Shown here: piece by piece, positions 43,444 through 51,933 of the stretch
How positions within the stretch are numbered: position 1 is the first letter of the stretch
How the letters are laid out: every line of letters starts with the position of its first letter
Origin: Selenomonas sputigena ATCC 35185
GTDB taxonomy: Bacteria; Bacillota; Negativicutes; Selenomonadales; Selenomonadaceae
Length of the DNA stretch: 64,000 bases
Direction of reading: 5' to 3'
Assembly (NCBI RefSeq): GCF_000208405.1
Contig: NC_015437.1
Span: forward strand, 62,001-126,000
Made by a program: the position numbers and the translations under genes
Notes under the pieces: generated by a model
What the model saw: only the letters and a program-made list of their open reading frames with translations
What the model was told of the DNA's origin: nothing
Database searches by the model: none

Positions 43444-43477
43444 AAAAGCCCCCAAGATGCTAGCTTGGGGGCTTTTC
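43444..43477. terminator. Bidirectional terminator shared by Fst-like toxin and antitoxin RNA
   Basis: AAAAGCCCCCAAG pairs with CTTGGGGGCTTTT around a short loop. T-tracts appear in both directions. Confidence 0.88.
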
Positions 43478-43510
43478 GTGTGCCGATTAAGTCATTAACT
43501 GCCTTTGCCA
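43446..43510 (-). ncRNA. Antisense RNA antitoxin of the Fst-like module
   Basis: Predicted ~65-nt minus-strand RNA from the promoter at 43516-43545 to the shared terminator, the size known for RNAII of the enterococcal par locus. Its 5' part contains the complement of GTCATTAACTGCCTTT (43491-43506), which differs by one base from the toxin start region 43318-43333. It can therefore pair with the toxin message both at the terminator and at the start codon. Confidence 0.65.
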
Positions 43511-43515
43511 CCCCT

Positions 43516-43545
43516 AGTATAGCATATCTGACTGTTTGTGTGCAA
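43516..43545 (-). promoter_or_regulatory. Promoter of the antitoxin RNA
   Basis: Minus strand TTGCAC (43540-43545), 18-base spacer, TATACT (43516-43521) preceded by TGC (extended -10). The same arrangement occurs at 61396-61425. Confidence 0.7.
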
Positions 43546-43548
43546 GTC

Positions 43549-43703
43549 GTTCTTCTACGCCCTTTGGACTTGACTTCTTGGGCTTTCATAGTAAACTATA
43601 CGCACAAACGTCCACTTTGTGGACATTGTGCGTCGCCCTTACATGAAAGCGGCCAATCAGTCTACGTCCGTTGGGCTTGACTTCTTGGGCTTTCATAGTA
43701 CAA
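43549..43703 (+). repeat. Two-hairpin dispersed repeat, partial R7 and full R8
   Basis: 43549-43592 is the right half only (CTTGACTTCTTGGGCTTTCA at its end). 43591-43703 is a full copy with GTCCACTTTGTGGAC and outer stem GCTTTCAT/ATGAAAGC. A 20-base scrap of the same element is at 43197-43218. It directly precedes the ATPase gene. Confidence 0.82.
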
Positions 43704-43741
43704 TAATATCGGCTGTCTTTATTTTGATGAGGAGAGATTAT

Positions 43742-46378
43742 ATGAAGATTCAAGGTTTGACAGATGAAGAGGTACGCGCGTCGCGCGAGCGGCACGGTAC
43801 GAACGGTATCACGGAGCAGAAGGGCGAGGGCTTCTGGGAGAAGCTCAAGGGGAGCTTTGACGATCCGATCATCAAGATTCTCTGCGTGGCGCTCGCCATC
43901 AACGTCGTTTTCGCGATCCTCGGGCAGGTCGCATGGTACGAGTCTGTGGGCATCGCGCTCGCCGTGATCCTCGCGACGACGGTCGCGACGTATTCGGAGT
44001 ATCAGAACGAGAATGCCTTCCAGAAGCTGCAGGAGGAAGCGTCGCTGATCAAGTGTAAGGTGTACCGCAACGGCACGCTGACGGAAATTCCCATCGACGA
44101 GATCGTCATGGGCGATTTCGTGCTGCTGCAGACGGGCGACAAGATCCCGGCGGACGGCGTGATCTGTGACGGATCGATCCAGGTCGATCAGTCGGTATTG
44201 AACGGCGAGGCGAAGGAAGCGGCGAAGACGCCGGCTCCAGAGGGCGATGAGGAAGCGGAGAAAAGCTCGGACTTCCTCCACCCGCACAAGGTGTTCCGCG
44301 GCTCCGTCGTCTGCGGCGGCAATGCCGTGATGCGCACGACGACGCTCGGCGACAAGACGTTCTACGGCAAGATCGCGGGCGAACTGCAGGCGGACGAGGA
44401 TCGCGACACGCCCTTGAAGGTGAAGCTCTCGAACCTCGCGCATCAGATCAGCAACTTCGGCTACATCGGCGGCGTGGCAATCGCCATCGCCTTCATGTTT
44501 CAGCGCCTCGTCATCCACAACGGCTTCGATATGGCGCGTATCATGGCGTACTGTTCGAACTGGCTCGTCGTCGCGCATGACCTCGTCGACGCCGTCATGC
44601 TCGCCGTCATCATCATCGTCGTCGCCGTGCCCGAGGGTCTGCCTTTGATGATCGCCATCGTCTCGGCGCAGAACATGGGCAAGATGCTCAAGGACAACGT
44701 GCTCGTGCGCAAGATCTCGGGCATCGAGACGGCGGGCAGCTTGAACCTTCTTTTTAGTGACAAGACGGGCACGATCACGAAGGGACAGCTCGAGGCCGTC
44801 GCTTTCGTCGACGGCGCAGGCACGCAGTATGCCGCTTACAGCGAGCTGGGCGCGGGACTCAAGAAGCTCGTGAACCTCAGCGTGCGCTACAATACGAGCG
44901 CCGTCATCAACGGCAAGGAGGTCGTCGGCGGCAATGCGACGGAGCGCGCGATCTTCGGCTTCGTCGCGGCAGACAGCGCGGAGATGGACGAGAAGGTCAA
45001 GAACGCCGTGCCGTTTAACAGCAAGAACAAGTATTCTTTGTCCGAGGTCGCAGGCGAGTACAGCGTGACCTTGGCGAAGGGCGCACCCGAGAAGATCCTC
45101 GCGCTCTGCGACTCGTATTACGATGAAAACGGCGAGAAGAAGCCTCTGACGAATAGGGCGGCGATCACGGACTGCATCGACGCTCTTGCGGCGCGTGCCA
45201 TCCGCGTCCTGGCGCTCGCCGTCTACGAGGGTGCGATTCCTGCGGACGGCACGCTTCCTGCAAGCGGTCTCGTCTTCGTCGGCGCGGTCGGCATCCGCGA
45301 TGAGGTGCGTCCCGAGTCCGTCGAGGCGATCCGCCGCGTGCACAGTGCGGGCGTGCAGGTCGTCATGATCACGGGCGACCGCCAGGACACGGCGAGCGCC
45401 ATCGCGAGGGAAGCGGGTCTTCTCTCGCGCGATGACGATGTCGCGATGACGAGTGACGAGCTTGCCGCGCTCGACGATGCGGCGGTCAAGGCTCTGCTGC
45501 CGCGTCTTCGCGTCGTGGCGCGTGCGCTTCCGACCGACAAGAGCCGCCTCGTGCGCCTCGCGCAGGAGATGAACCTCGTCGTCGGCATGACGGGCGACGG
45601 CGTCAACGACTCGCCCGCCTTGAAGCAGGCGGACGTCGGCTTCGCCATGGGAAGCGGCACGGAAGTCGCGAAGGAGGCGAGCGACATCGTCATCCTCGAC
45701 GACAACTTCAAGTCGCTCGCGCGTGCGATCCTCTACGGGCGCACGATCTACAACAGCATAAGGAAGTTCATCGTGTTCCAGCTGACGATCAACGTCGCGG
45801 CTGTCATGATTTCTTTCGCCGCGCCCCTTCTCGGCATGGAGACGCCGCTTTCCATCACGCAGTTCCTCTGGATCAACCTCGTCATGGATACGCTCGCGGC
45901 GCTCGCCTTCGGCGGCGAGCCGGCTCTGCGCCGCTTCATGGACGAAAAGCCCAAGCAGCGCGATGAAAGCATCATCAGCAAGTACATGGTGTCTTCCATC
46001 GGCGTCGGCTCTCTTTGGTGCTTCGCGCTGAGTCTCTACTTCCTCATGAGCGGCGCGGCGCACGCATACTTCCGCCCCGACGAGGCGAATCACTACCTGC
46101 TGACGGGCTACTTCGCGTTCTTCATCTTCATGGCGGTGTTCAATGCGTTCAACGCACGCACCGACTCGAAGAATCTCTTTGACAATATCTCGCACAATCC
46201 GGGATTCCTGCGCGTCATGGGCTTGATCGTCGTGATCCAGGTCGCCATGACGTACCTCGGCGGCGAGATCCTGCATTGCTATGGCCTGACGCTCACGGAG
46301 TGGGCGTTCGTGCTCGGCATGGCGGTGACGATCGTGCCGATCGATCTGCTGCGCAAGATGGTCGCAGGCAAGGTGTAA
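43742..46378 (+). CDS. P2B/P2A-type calcium-translocating ATPase
   Basis: 878 residues. N-terminal cation-ATPase domain, ten membrane helices, phosphorylation site DKTGTIT with Asp340, actuator loop with LNGEA, and hinge motif TGDGVNDSPALKQADVGFAMG written here in two parts: TGDGVNDSPALK and QADVGFAMG. The membrane site VPEGLPLMIAIV and the C-terminal six-helix block fit PMCA-like Ca pumps exporting Ca from the cytoplasm. GAGGAGAG precedes ATG 43742; the earlier in-frame ATG lies in a repeat. It is followed within 75 bases by the Ca-binding TerD-family genes, which suggests a joint Ca-handling role. Confidence 0.9.
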   Translation: MKIQGLTDEEVRASRERHGTNGITEQKGEGFWEKLKGSFDDPIIKILCVALAINVVFAILGQVAWYESVGIALAVILATTVATYSEYQNENAFQKLQEEASLIKCKVYRNGTLTEIPIDEIVMGDFVLLQTGDKIPADGVICDGSIQVDQSVLNGEAKEAAKTPAPEGDEEAEKSSDFLHPHKVFRGSVVCGGNAVMRTTTLGDKTFYGKIAGELQADEDRDTPLKVKLSNLAHQISNFGYIGGVAIAIAFMFQRLVIHNGFDMARIMAYCSNWLVVAHDLVDAVMLAVIIIVVAVPEGLPLMIAIVSAQNMGKMLKDNVLVRKISGIETAGSLNLLFSDKTGTITKGQLEAVAFVDGAGTQYAAYSELGAGLKKLVNLSVRYNTSAVINGKEVVGGNATERAIFGFVAADSAEMDEKVKNAVPFNSKNKYSLSEVAGEYSVTLAKGAPEKILALCDSYYDENGEKKPLTNRAAITDCIDALAARAIRVLALAVYEGAIPADGTLPASGLVFVGAVGIRDEVRPESVEAIRRVHSAGVQVVMITGDRQDTASAIAREAGLLSRDDDVAMTSDELAALDDAAVKALLPRLRVVARALPTDKSRLVRLAQEMNLVVGMTGDGVNDSPALKQADVGFAMGSGTEVAKEASDIVILDDNFKSLARAILYGRTIYNSIRKFIVFQLTINVAAVMISFAAPLLGMETPLSITQFLWINLVMDTLAALAFGGEPALRRFMDEKPKQRDESIISKYMVSSIGVGSLWCFALSLYFLMSGAAHAYFRPDEANHYLLTGYFAFFIFMAVFNAFNARTDSKNLFDNISHNPGFLRVMGLIVVIQVAMTYLGGEILHCYGLTLTEWAFVLGMAVTIVPIDLLRKMVAGKV

Positions 46379-46450
46379 TTCAATATTTGCAAGGCGGCGT
46401 CGGTGGAGAGCATCGACGCCGCCGCTCTATACTCTACGGGAGGGAAAAGC

Positions 46451-47926
46451 ATGGGTATGAACATCAGCAAGGGACAGAAAGCCGATCTGACGAAGAACAA
46501 CGCGGGGCTTCGGAGCGTGCTCGTCGGCATGGGCTGGCAGGCGAATTCTGCCATCGATCTCGACGCGGCGGCGTTTTTGCTCGGCGCGGGGGGAAAAGTC
46601 GCGGGCGATGCGGACTTCGTGTTCTACGGCAATGCGCGTCACGCTTCGGGTGCGGTCGAGCATATCGCTGCGCCTTCGGGCGGCGACAGGCAGCAGGTGC
46701 GCGTCGATCTCGCCGCCGTTCCCGCGTCCATCGAAAAAATCGCCGTGACGGCGACGATCTACGATGCGGACGCCAGGCGGCAGAATTTCTCCCAGGTCGC
46801 GGGCGCGTACGTCCGCGTCCTCGATGCGGCGAGCGGCGCGGAGCTTCTGCGCTACGATCTCGGGCAAGGCTTCTCCGTGGAGACGGCGATCGTCGTCGGC
46901 GAGCTGTACCGCTACAAGGGCGAGTGGAAGTTCAGCGCCGTCGGCGCGGGATTCAGCGGCGGCTTGGAGGCGCTGTGCAAAAACTTCGGCGTCGAAGTCG
47001 GCGAGGGGCAGGGAGCCGCGCCCGCCGCACCACCCGCGCCGCCGACCGCACAGCCGCGTCCTGCAGCACCACCCGCGCCCGCCGCGCCGCCAACCGCACA
47101 GCCGCGTCCTGCCGCACCGACTGCGCCGCCGGCATCGCCCGCGCCCGCCGCGCCGCCCGCACAGCGTCCGCCGCTGAATCTCGGCAGGCCTGGCGCTGCG
47201 CCCGCCCCTGCGCCGCATGCGCCGCTGAACCTCGGCAGACCCGGCGGCGCACCGCCTGTGCCGCCGGTACCGACCGCCGCGCCGCCCGTGCAGCCGCCGA
47301 CCGCGCCGAAGAAGGTCGAGCTGAAAAAGGGACAGAAGGTCAGCCTCGTCAAGGGCGGCGGCGGACTCGGCGAGATCGCCATCAACCTCAACTGGCATCA
47401 GCAGCCGCAGACGAAGAAGCAGGGGCTTCTCGCCTCCATTTTCGGCGGCGGGGGAGGAGCGGGCGGCATCGACCTCGATCTCGGCTGCCTCTACGAGCTG
47501 CAGGACGGCGAGATAGGCTGCGTACAGGCGCTCGGCAATGACTTCGGCAGCCTTTCGCGCCGCCCCTGGATCGCGCTCGATGGCGACGACCGTACGGGAA
47601 GCAATGCTGCCGGCGAGACGCTTCGCGTCAACGGCAAGATGGCATCGAAGATCAAGCGCATCCTCGTCTACACGTTCATCTACGAGGGCGTCGCCAACTG
47701 GCAGCAGGCGGACGGCGTCGTGACCGTCAAGTGCCCGGGCAGCCCCGACATCATCGTGCGCATGGACGAGTACGGCTCGTCGAAGGCGATGTGCGCGATC
47801 GCCATGCTCGAAAACATCAACGATACCTTCAGCGTCGAAAAGCTCGTGCATTTCTTCAGTGGACATAAGAGCATGGACAAGGCTTATCACTGGGGTCTGC
47901 GCTGGGAGCCGGGCAGCAAGGACTGA
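46451..47926 (+). CDS. TerD-TerA fusion protein with proline/alanine-rich linker
   Basis: 491 residues. The N-terminal TerD-like domain (1-185; MGMNISKGQKADLTKNN start) has lost the acidic Ca loop: HIAAPSGGDRQQ stands where its neighbours have [16 protein letters not shown] linker of ~110 residues consists of PPAPPTAQPRPAAPPAP-like repeats and LNLGRPGGAPP units. The second domain (~300-491: IDLDLGCLYELQDG, ALDGDDRTG, ILVYTFIYEGVANW, HWGLRWEPGSKD) is TerA-like. Both are cytoplasmic parts of the tellurite/stress Ter system. ATG 46451 has GGGAGGG upstream. Confidence 0.87.
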   Translation: MGMNISKGQKADLTKNNAGLRSVLVGMGWQANSAIDLDAAAFLLGAGGKVAGDADFVFYGNARHASGAVEHIAAPSGGDRQQVRVDLAAVPASIEKIAVTATIYDADARRQNFSQVAGAYVRVLDAASGAELLRYDLGQGFSVETAIVVGELYRYKGEWKFSAVGAGFSGGLEALCKNFGVEVGEGQGAAPAAPPAPPTAQPRPAAPPAPAAPPTAQPRPAAPTAPPASPAPAAPPAQRPPLNLGRPGAAPAPAPHAPLNLGRPGGAPPVPPVPTAAPPVQPPTAPKKVELKKGQKVSLVKGGGGLGEIAINLNWHQQPQTKKQGLLASIFGGGGGAGGIDLDLGCLYELQDGEIGCVQALGNDFGSLSRRPWIALDGDDRTGSNAAGETLRVNGKMASKIKRILVYTFIYEGVANWQQADGVVTVKCPGSPDIIVRMDEYGSSKAMCAIAMLENINDTFSVEKLVHFFSGHKSMDKAYHWGLRWEPGSKD

Positions 47927-48137
47927 GCGTGCAGGATTTTGCTGCGGGCAGCCGCTTTGCTTCGACGGAAGGCGCTGGGTGTATGAAAGAAATTTTCATC
48001 AAAGCCATGAAGGGAAAAGGCGGCGGCAGGGCGAATTCTTTTAAATAAGGGAAATTGTTTTCATGGAGCGGCGCTCGCAGAGCGGCTGCTCCGCATGAGA
48101 TATTCTTATCGCAAGGAGAAATCAAGGAGGCAGGCAT

Positions 48138-48743
48138 ATGGGCGTGAATCTGCAAAAAGGACAGAAGGTAAACTTGAAGAAGTCGGACGGTCAGGCGCTC
48201 TCGCGCATCCGCATCGGACTCGGCTGGGATCCCGTCGAGCAGAAGAAAGGCGGACTTTTCGGCTCGATCTTCGGCGGTTCTGCGCCCGACATCGACTGCG
48301 ACGCGAGCGTGATTGTCTGCAAGGGCGGCCGCCTCTCGGGGAAGAAGGACGTCGTTTACTTCGGCAACCTCAAGCATCCGTCTGGTGCGATCGTCCATAC
48401 GGGCGATAACCTCACGGGAGAGGGCGAGGGCGACGATGAGCAGATCCTCGTCGATCTTACCGCTGTGCCCGCAGATTATGACAAGCTCGTCTTCGTCGTC
48501 AACATCTACGACTGCGAGTCGAGAAAGCAGGACTTCGGCATGATCGCGAACGCCTTCATCCGTATATGCGACGAGCGGACAGGCGAGGAGTTTTGCCGCT
48601 ACAACCTCTCGGAGAGCTACGCAGGCATGACGGCGATGATCTTCGGCGAGATCTACCGCTATAACGGCGAGTGGAAGTTCAATGCCATCGGGCAGGGCAC
48701 GAAGGACAAGGGTCTGAACGAGCTGGCGCGGCGCTATCAGTAA
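48138..48743 (+). CDS. TerD-family stress protein 1
   Basis: 201 residues, one TerD domain: [59 protein letters not shown]. Asp/Glu residues in the second and fourth motifs bind Ca in the family. It has a Gly/Phe-rich insertion (GGLFGSIFGGS) after the first motif and Cys in place of Leu in DCDAS, which sets it apart from the other three short TerD proteins here. AAGGAGG upstream of the ATG. Spacers of 150-210 bases separate the genes of this cluster, so internal promoters are possible. Confidence 0.9.
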   Translation: MGVNLQKGQKVNLKKSDGQALSRIRIGLGWDPVEQKKGGLFGSIFGGSAPDIDCDASVIVCKGGRLSGKKDVVYFGNLKHPSGAIVHTGDNLTGEGEGDDEQILVDLTAVPADYDKLVFVVNIYDCESRKQDFGMIANAFIRICDERTGEEFCRYNLSESYAGMTAMIFGEIYRYNGEWKFNAIGQGTKDKGLNELARRYQ

Positions 48744-48899
48744 GACATCATGCCCTTGCGGCTTGATATAGGGAACGGTTCGTTTGTTCCCATGAGGCGG
48801 CACGATATGTGCCTAGGCAGGAAAATCGCCCGCTCTGCCGCGCCTTTCGACCGTGCGGCTGCAGGCGGTTTCCGCATGTACGCATAAGGAGGAATCTTC

Positions 48900-49478
48900 A
48901 TGGCAATCAGTTTGAAAAAGGGACAGAAAGTTGATCTGACGAAGGGCAATCCGGGTCTCTCGAAGCTCCTGATCGGCCTCGGCTGGGACACGAACAAGTA
49001 CGACGGCGGCTCTGACTTCGACCTCGACGCCTCGGCGTTCCTTCTCGGACCGAACGAGAAGGTCACGAGCGATGCGGACTTCGTTTTCTATGGCAACCTC
49101 AAGCACGCATCGGGCGCCGTCGAGCATACGGGCGACAACCTCACGGGCGAGGGCGAGGGCGACGACGAGCAGATCAAGGTCGATCTCTCGAAGGTGCCGG
49201 CTTCCATCGACAAGATCGATTTCACGGTCACGATCTACGAGGCCGATGAGCGCAAGCAGAACTTCGGCCAGGTGTCGAACGCCTTCATTCGCGTTGTCAA
49301 CGAGGCGACGGGAGAGGAACTCATCCGCTTCGACCTCGGCGAGGACTTCTCCATCGAGACGGCGGTCGTCGTCGGCAGGCTCTACCGCCAGGGTGCGGAG
49401 TGGAAGTTCAATGCCATCGGCGCGGGCTACAGCGGCGGCCTCGGCGCACTCGGCAAGGCTTACGGCGTTAACGTATAA
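48900..49478 (+). CDS. TerD-family stress protein 2
   Basis: 192 residues, the canonical TerD length. All family motifs are intact: [83 protein letters not shown]. The DFDLDAS and GEGEGDDE acid clusters should bind two Ca ions. AAGGAGGAAT ribosome binding site. Very close to the protein at 50278, so likely a recent duplication. Function: part of the membrane-associated Ter stress/phage-resistance machinery, exact role unknown. Confidence 0.93.
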   Translation: MAISLKKGQKVDLTKGNPGLSKLLIGLGWDTNKYDGGSDFDLDASAFLLGPNEKVTSDADFVFYGNLKHASGAVEHTGDNLTGEGEGDDEQIKVDLSKVPASIDKIDFTVTIYEADERKQNFGQVSNAFIRVVNEATGEELIRFDLGEDFSIETAVVVGRLYRQGAEWKFNAIGAGYSGGLGALGKAYGVNV

Positions 49479-49530
49479 GCGCATTCTTTTGTTGGGCGAG
49501 CCTTCCCCTCGGGGGAGGTGAGAGAAGGAG

Positions 49531-49567
49531 GCTGTGCATAAGTCTCTCGGACTCGTGCACAGCTTCT
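49531..49567 (+). terminator. Weak terminator-like hairpin inside the ter cluster
   Basis: GCTGTGCA/TGCACAGC with inner AGTC/GACT, followed by only TTCTTA. Outer stem identical to 15366-15409. Probably attenuates rather than stops transcription. Confidence 0.5.
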
Positions 49568-49586
49568 TACCATCGAAAGGGGTGCG

Positions 49587-50276
49587 ATGATGGAATACAA
49601 GATTTTATATCCGGAAGCTTTTCCCGTGGTCGAATGCTCGCTGCGCCACGGCGAGGCGATCAAGGCGGAATCCGATGCGATGATCGCGATGGATGCGACC
49701 GTTGACGTCGAGGGCAAGATGGAGGGCGGCGTGCTCGGCGGCATCATGCGCCGCGTATTCACGGGCGAGAGTTTCTTCCTGCAGCGGCTCGTCGCCTCGC
49801 GCGGCGCGGGAAAGGTGCTCTTCGGACATCCGCTGCCCGGCGGCATCATGGACGTCGCCTTGGACGGCTCCTACGGCATGATTGTGCAGAAGGGCGGCTT
49901 CCTCGCGGCGGAGGAGACGGTCAACATCGACTCGAAGATGCAGGGACTCATGCAGGGCTTCTTCTCACAGGAGGGCTTCTTCCTCTTGAAGCTCACGGGC
50001 AAGGGCATCGCCTTCTTGAGCAGCTACGGCGTCATTCACGTGCTGAACCTCGAAGCGGGCGAGGAGGTCATCGTGGACAATGGCCACCTCGTCGCATGGC
50101 CCGATTACATGAACTACAAGATCGAAAAGGCGTCGAACGGCTGGATTTCGAGCGTCATGTCGGGCGAATGCCTCGTGTGCCGCTTCCGCGGGCCCGGTCC
50201 CGTGCTCATCCAGACGAGGAATCCGTCGGGCTTCGAGACGTGGATTCAGGAGATCGTGAGAAAGGGAGGAAAATGA
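49587..50276 (+). CDS. AIM24/TIGR00266-family protein
   Basis: 229 residues. YKILYPEAFPVVECSLRHGE, KMEGGVLGGIMRR, GESFFLQRL, GKGIAFLSSYGVIHVL and VDNGHLVAWPDYMNY are the hallmarks of TIGR00266/AIM24 double-beta-helix proteins, which often sit among TerD genes. Biochemical role unknown. Next gene starts one base after its stop, so the two are in one message. GAAAGGGG precedes the ATG. Confidence 0.92.
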   Translation: MMEYKILYPEAFPVVECSLRHGEAIKAESDAMIAMDATVDVEGKMEGGVLGGIMRRVFTGESFFLQRLVASRGAGKVLFGHPLPGGIMDVALDGSYGMIVQKGGFLAAEETVNIDSKMQGLMQGFFSQEGFFLLKLTGKGIAFLSSYGVIHVLNLEAGEEVIVDNGHLVAWPDYMNYKIEKASNGWISSVMSGECLVCRFRGPGPVLIQTRNPSGFETWIQEIVRKGGK

Positions 50277-50277
50277 C

Positions 50278-50862
50278 ATGGCGGTGAATCTTTCCAAGGG
50301 ACAGCGCGTGAGTCTTGACAAGGGCATGACGATGGCGCTCGTCGGCCTCGGCTGGGACGTCAACCAGTACGACGGCGGCGCGGACTTCGACCTCGACGCC
50401 TCGGCGTTCCTCTTGGGCGCGAACGGCAAAGTGCGAAAGGACGAGGACTTCATCTTCTACGGCAACCTCGACAGTCAGGACGGCTCGGTGCATCATACGG
50501 GCGACAACCTCACGGGCGAGGGCGAGGGCGACGACGAGGTTCTGACGATCGACTTTACGAAAGTGCCGGCGGACGTCGACAAGATCGCCATCACCGTGAC
50601 GATTTACGAGGCGCAGGTGCGCAAGCAGAACTTCGGACAGGTGTCGAACGCCTACGTGCGCGTCGCGCGCATGGCGAACGCGCAGGATATGCAGGGCACG
50701 GAGGTTCTGCGCTTCGATCTCATGGAGGAGTTCTCCGTCGAGACGGCGCTCGTCGTCTGCGAGATCTATCGGCACAACGGCGAATGGAAGTTCAACGCGG
50801 TCGGCGCGGGCTATCAGGGCGGCTTGGAAGCCCTTTGCCGCGCGTACGGCGTGAATGTCTGA
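50278..50862 (+). CDS. TerD-family stress protein 3
   Basis: 194 residues with intact motifs: [78 protein letters not shown]. It begins one base after the AIM24-type gene with GGGAGG overlapping that gene's end, so it is translationally coupled. An intrinsic terminator 11 bases downstream closes the first ter transcription unit. Confidence 0.93.
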   Translation: MAVNLSKGQRVSLDKGMTMALVGLGWDVNQYDGGADFDLDASAFLLGANGKVRKDEDFIFYGNLDSQDGSVHHTGDNLTGEGEGDDEVLTIDFTKVPADVDKIAITVTIYEAQVRKQNFGQVSNAYVRVARMANAQDMQGTEVLRFDLMEEFSVETALVVCEIYRHNGEWKFNAVGAGYQGGLEALCRAYGVNV

Positions 50863-50872
50863 CAAAGCATTG

Positions 50873-50906
50873 GAAAAAAACGGGAGGCCTTGCGCCTCCC
50901 GTTTTT
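50873..50906. terminator. Terminator dividing the ter cluster
   Basis: AAACGGGAGGC pairs with GCCTCCCGTTT across a 4- to 6-base loop, with A-tract before and T-tract after. Confidence 0.92.
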
Positions 50907-51003
50907 GGGGTGTTCTTTTCGGCAATTTCCGGGCGCGGCTCTGAAGTGGAGTTCCGAGTCGCGTGCGGGAGTCTGCCGAAATCCGACGCAGGAGGCGAAT
51001 GCG

Positions 51004-51885
51004 ATGGAAAGGGAACAGGCGAGGGGCGAAAGTGCAATGAGCACGGCGGGTGGCTCCTTGGCGGCACTGCCGAAGTTCATCGACCTCGGCGCGTTCGCGC
51101 CCGAGTGCGAGAACAGCTTCGCCGTCGCCGCATCGCCTGAGGCGGAGGTGCGCGTGACGGCGGAGATCGCGGATGCACGCGTTTCTCCCGAGGTCTTGCC
51201 GGCGGGGGCGGGCGGCTTTCTTCTGACGCTTCCCGCGGTGCGCGCAGGCTCGGTCGTCTACGGTGCTCTCAGCATGCGCTCGGCGAGTGAGGAGCGGCGC
51301 ATATTCATCGCGGGCGAGGCGCGTGCGGGTGCGCCGGAAAGACGCGCGAGAAGCCCCGAGCCGCCGCTTCCTCAGCTCGTGCGCGGCGAGCGGCTGCGGC
51401 TGGCGGGAAGCGAGAAGCTCGCCTTCCGCTACGAGGACGAGGGGCGCGAGCCGGGCGTCGAGGTCGACGCCTACGTGTTTCGCCTCTATGCGGGCGGGCG
51501 CGTACATGGCGACGAGGATTTGATCTTCTTTGGCAACGCGCGCGCGGACGATGACAGCATTGAAGTGAATGCGGCGGGCGGCGTCGGTGCGAGCGTCGAC
51601 GTCGCCAAGGTCGGCGCGGCCGTCGAGCGCCTCGTCCTGTGCTTCTCGGTCTACGATGACGGCACGGGCAGGGATTTCTCGCATGTGCGTGCGCCGCGCC
51701 TGACGCTCGCGGAGGACGGCGTGCCGAAGTACAGCTTTTATCTCGACGGCCTGCGGCGCGAGAAGACGGTGAACGCGGTGGAGATTTACCGCCATCGCGG
51801 CGCATGGAAGCTCAAGCTCGTCGGCGCAGGCTACGAGGCGGGACTCGCGAGACTCTGCGAGGACTACGGACTCAGCGTGGAATAG
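51004..51885 (+). CDS. Divergent TerD-domain protein with N-terminal extension
   Basis: 293 residues. Residues ~130-293 form a degenerate TerD domain: LVRGERLRLAGSEKLAF, then GVEVDAYVFRLYAGGRVHGDEDLIFFGN in pieces (VEVDAYVFRL; GDEDLIFFGN), and WKLKLVGAGYEAGL. The Ca loop is replaced by DDDSIEVNAAGGVG. The N-terminal ~120 residues are a second, more decayed beta-rich unit (FIDLGAFAPECEN). ATG 51004 has AGGAGG 8 bases upstream; ATG 51037 is an alternative. First gene after the internal terminator. Confidence 0.78.
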   Translation: MEREQARGESAMSTAGGSLAALPKFIDLGAFAPECENSFAVAASPEAEVRVTAEIADARVSPEVLPAGAGGFLLTLPAVRAGSVVYGALSMRSASEERRIFIAGEARAGAPERRARSPEPPLPQLVRGERLRLAGSEKLAFRYEDEGREPGVEVDAYVFRLYAGGRVHGDEDLIFFGNARADDDSIEVNAAGGVGASVDVAKVGAAVERLVLCFSVYDDGTGRDFSHVRAPRLTLAEDGVPKYSFYLDGLRREKTVNAVEIYRHRGAWKLKLVGAGYEAGLARLCEDYGLSVE

Positions 51886-51933
51886 AGAGGGGCACGGGAA
51901 GCCGTGCTTCCTGAAGATGGAGGTTTTACCATA

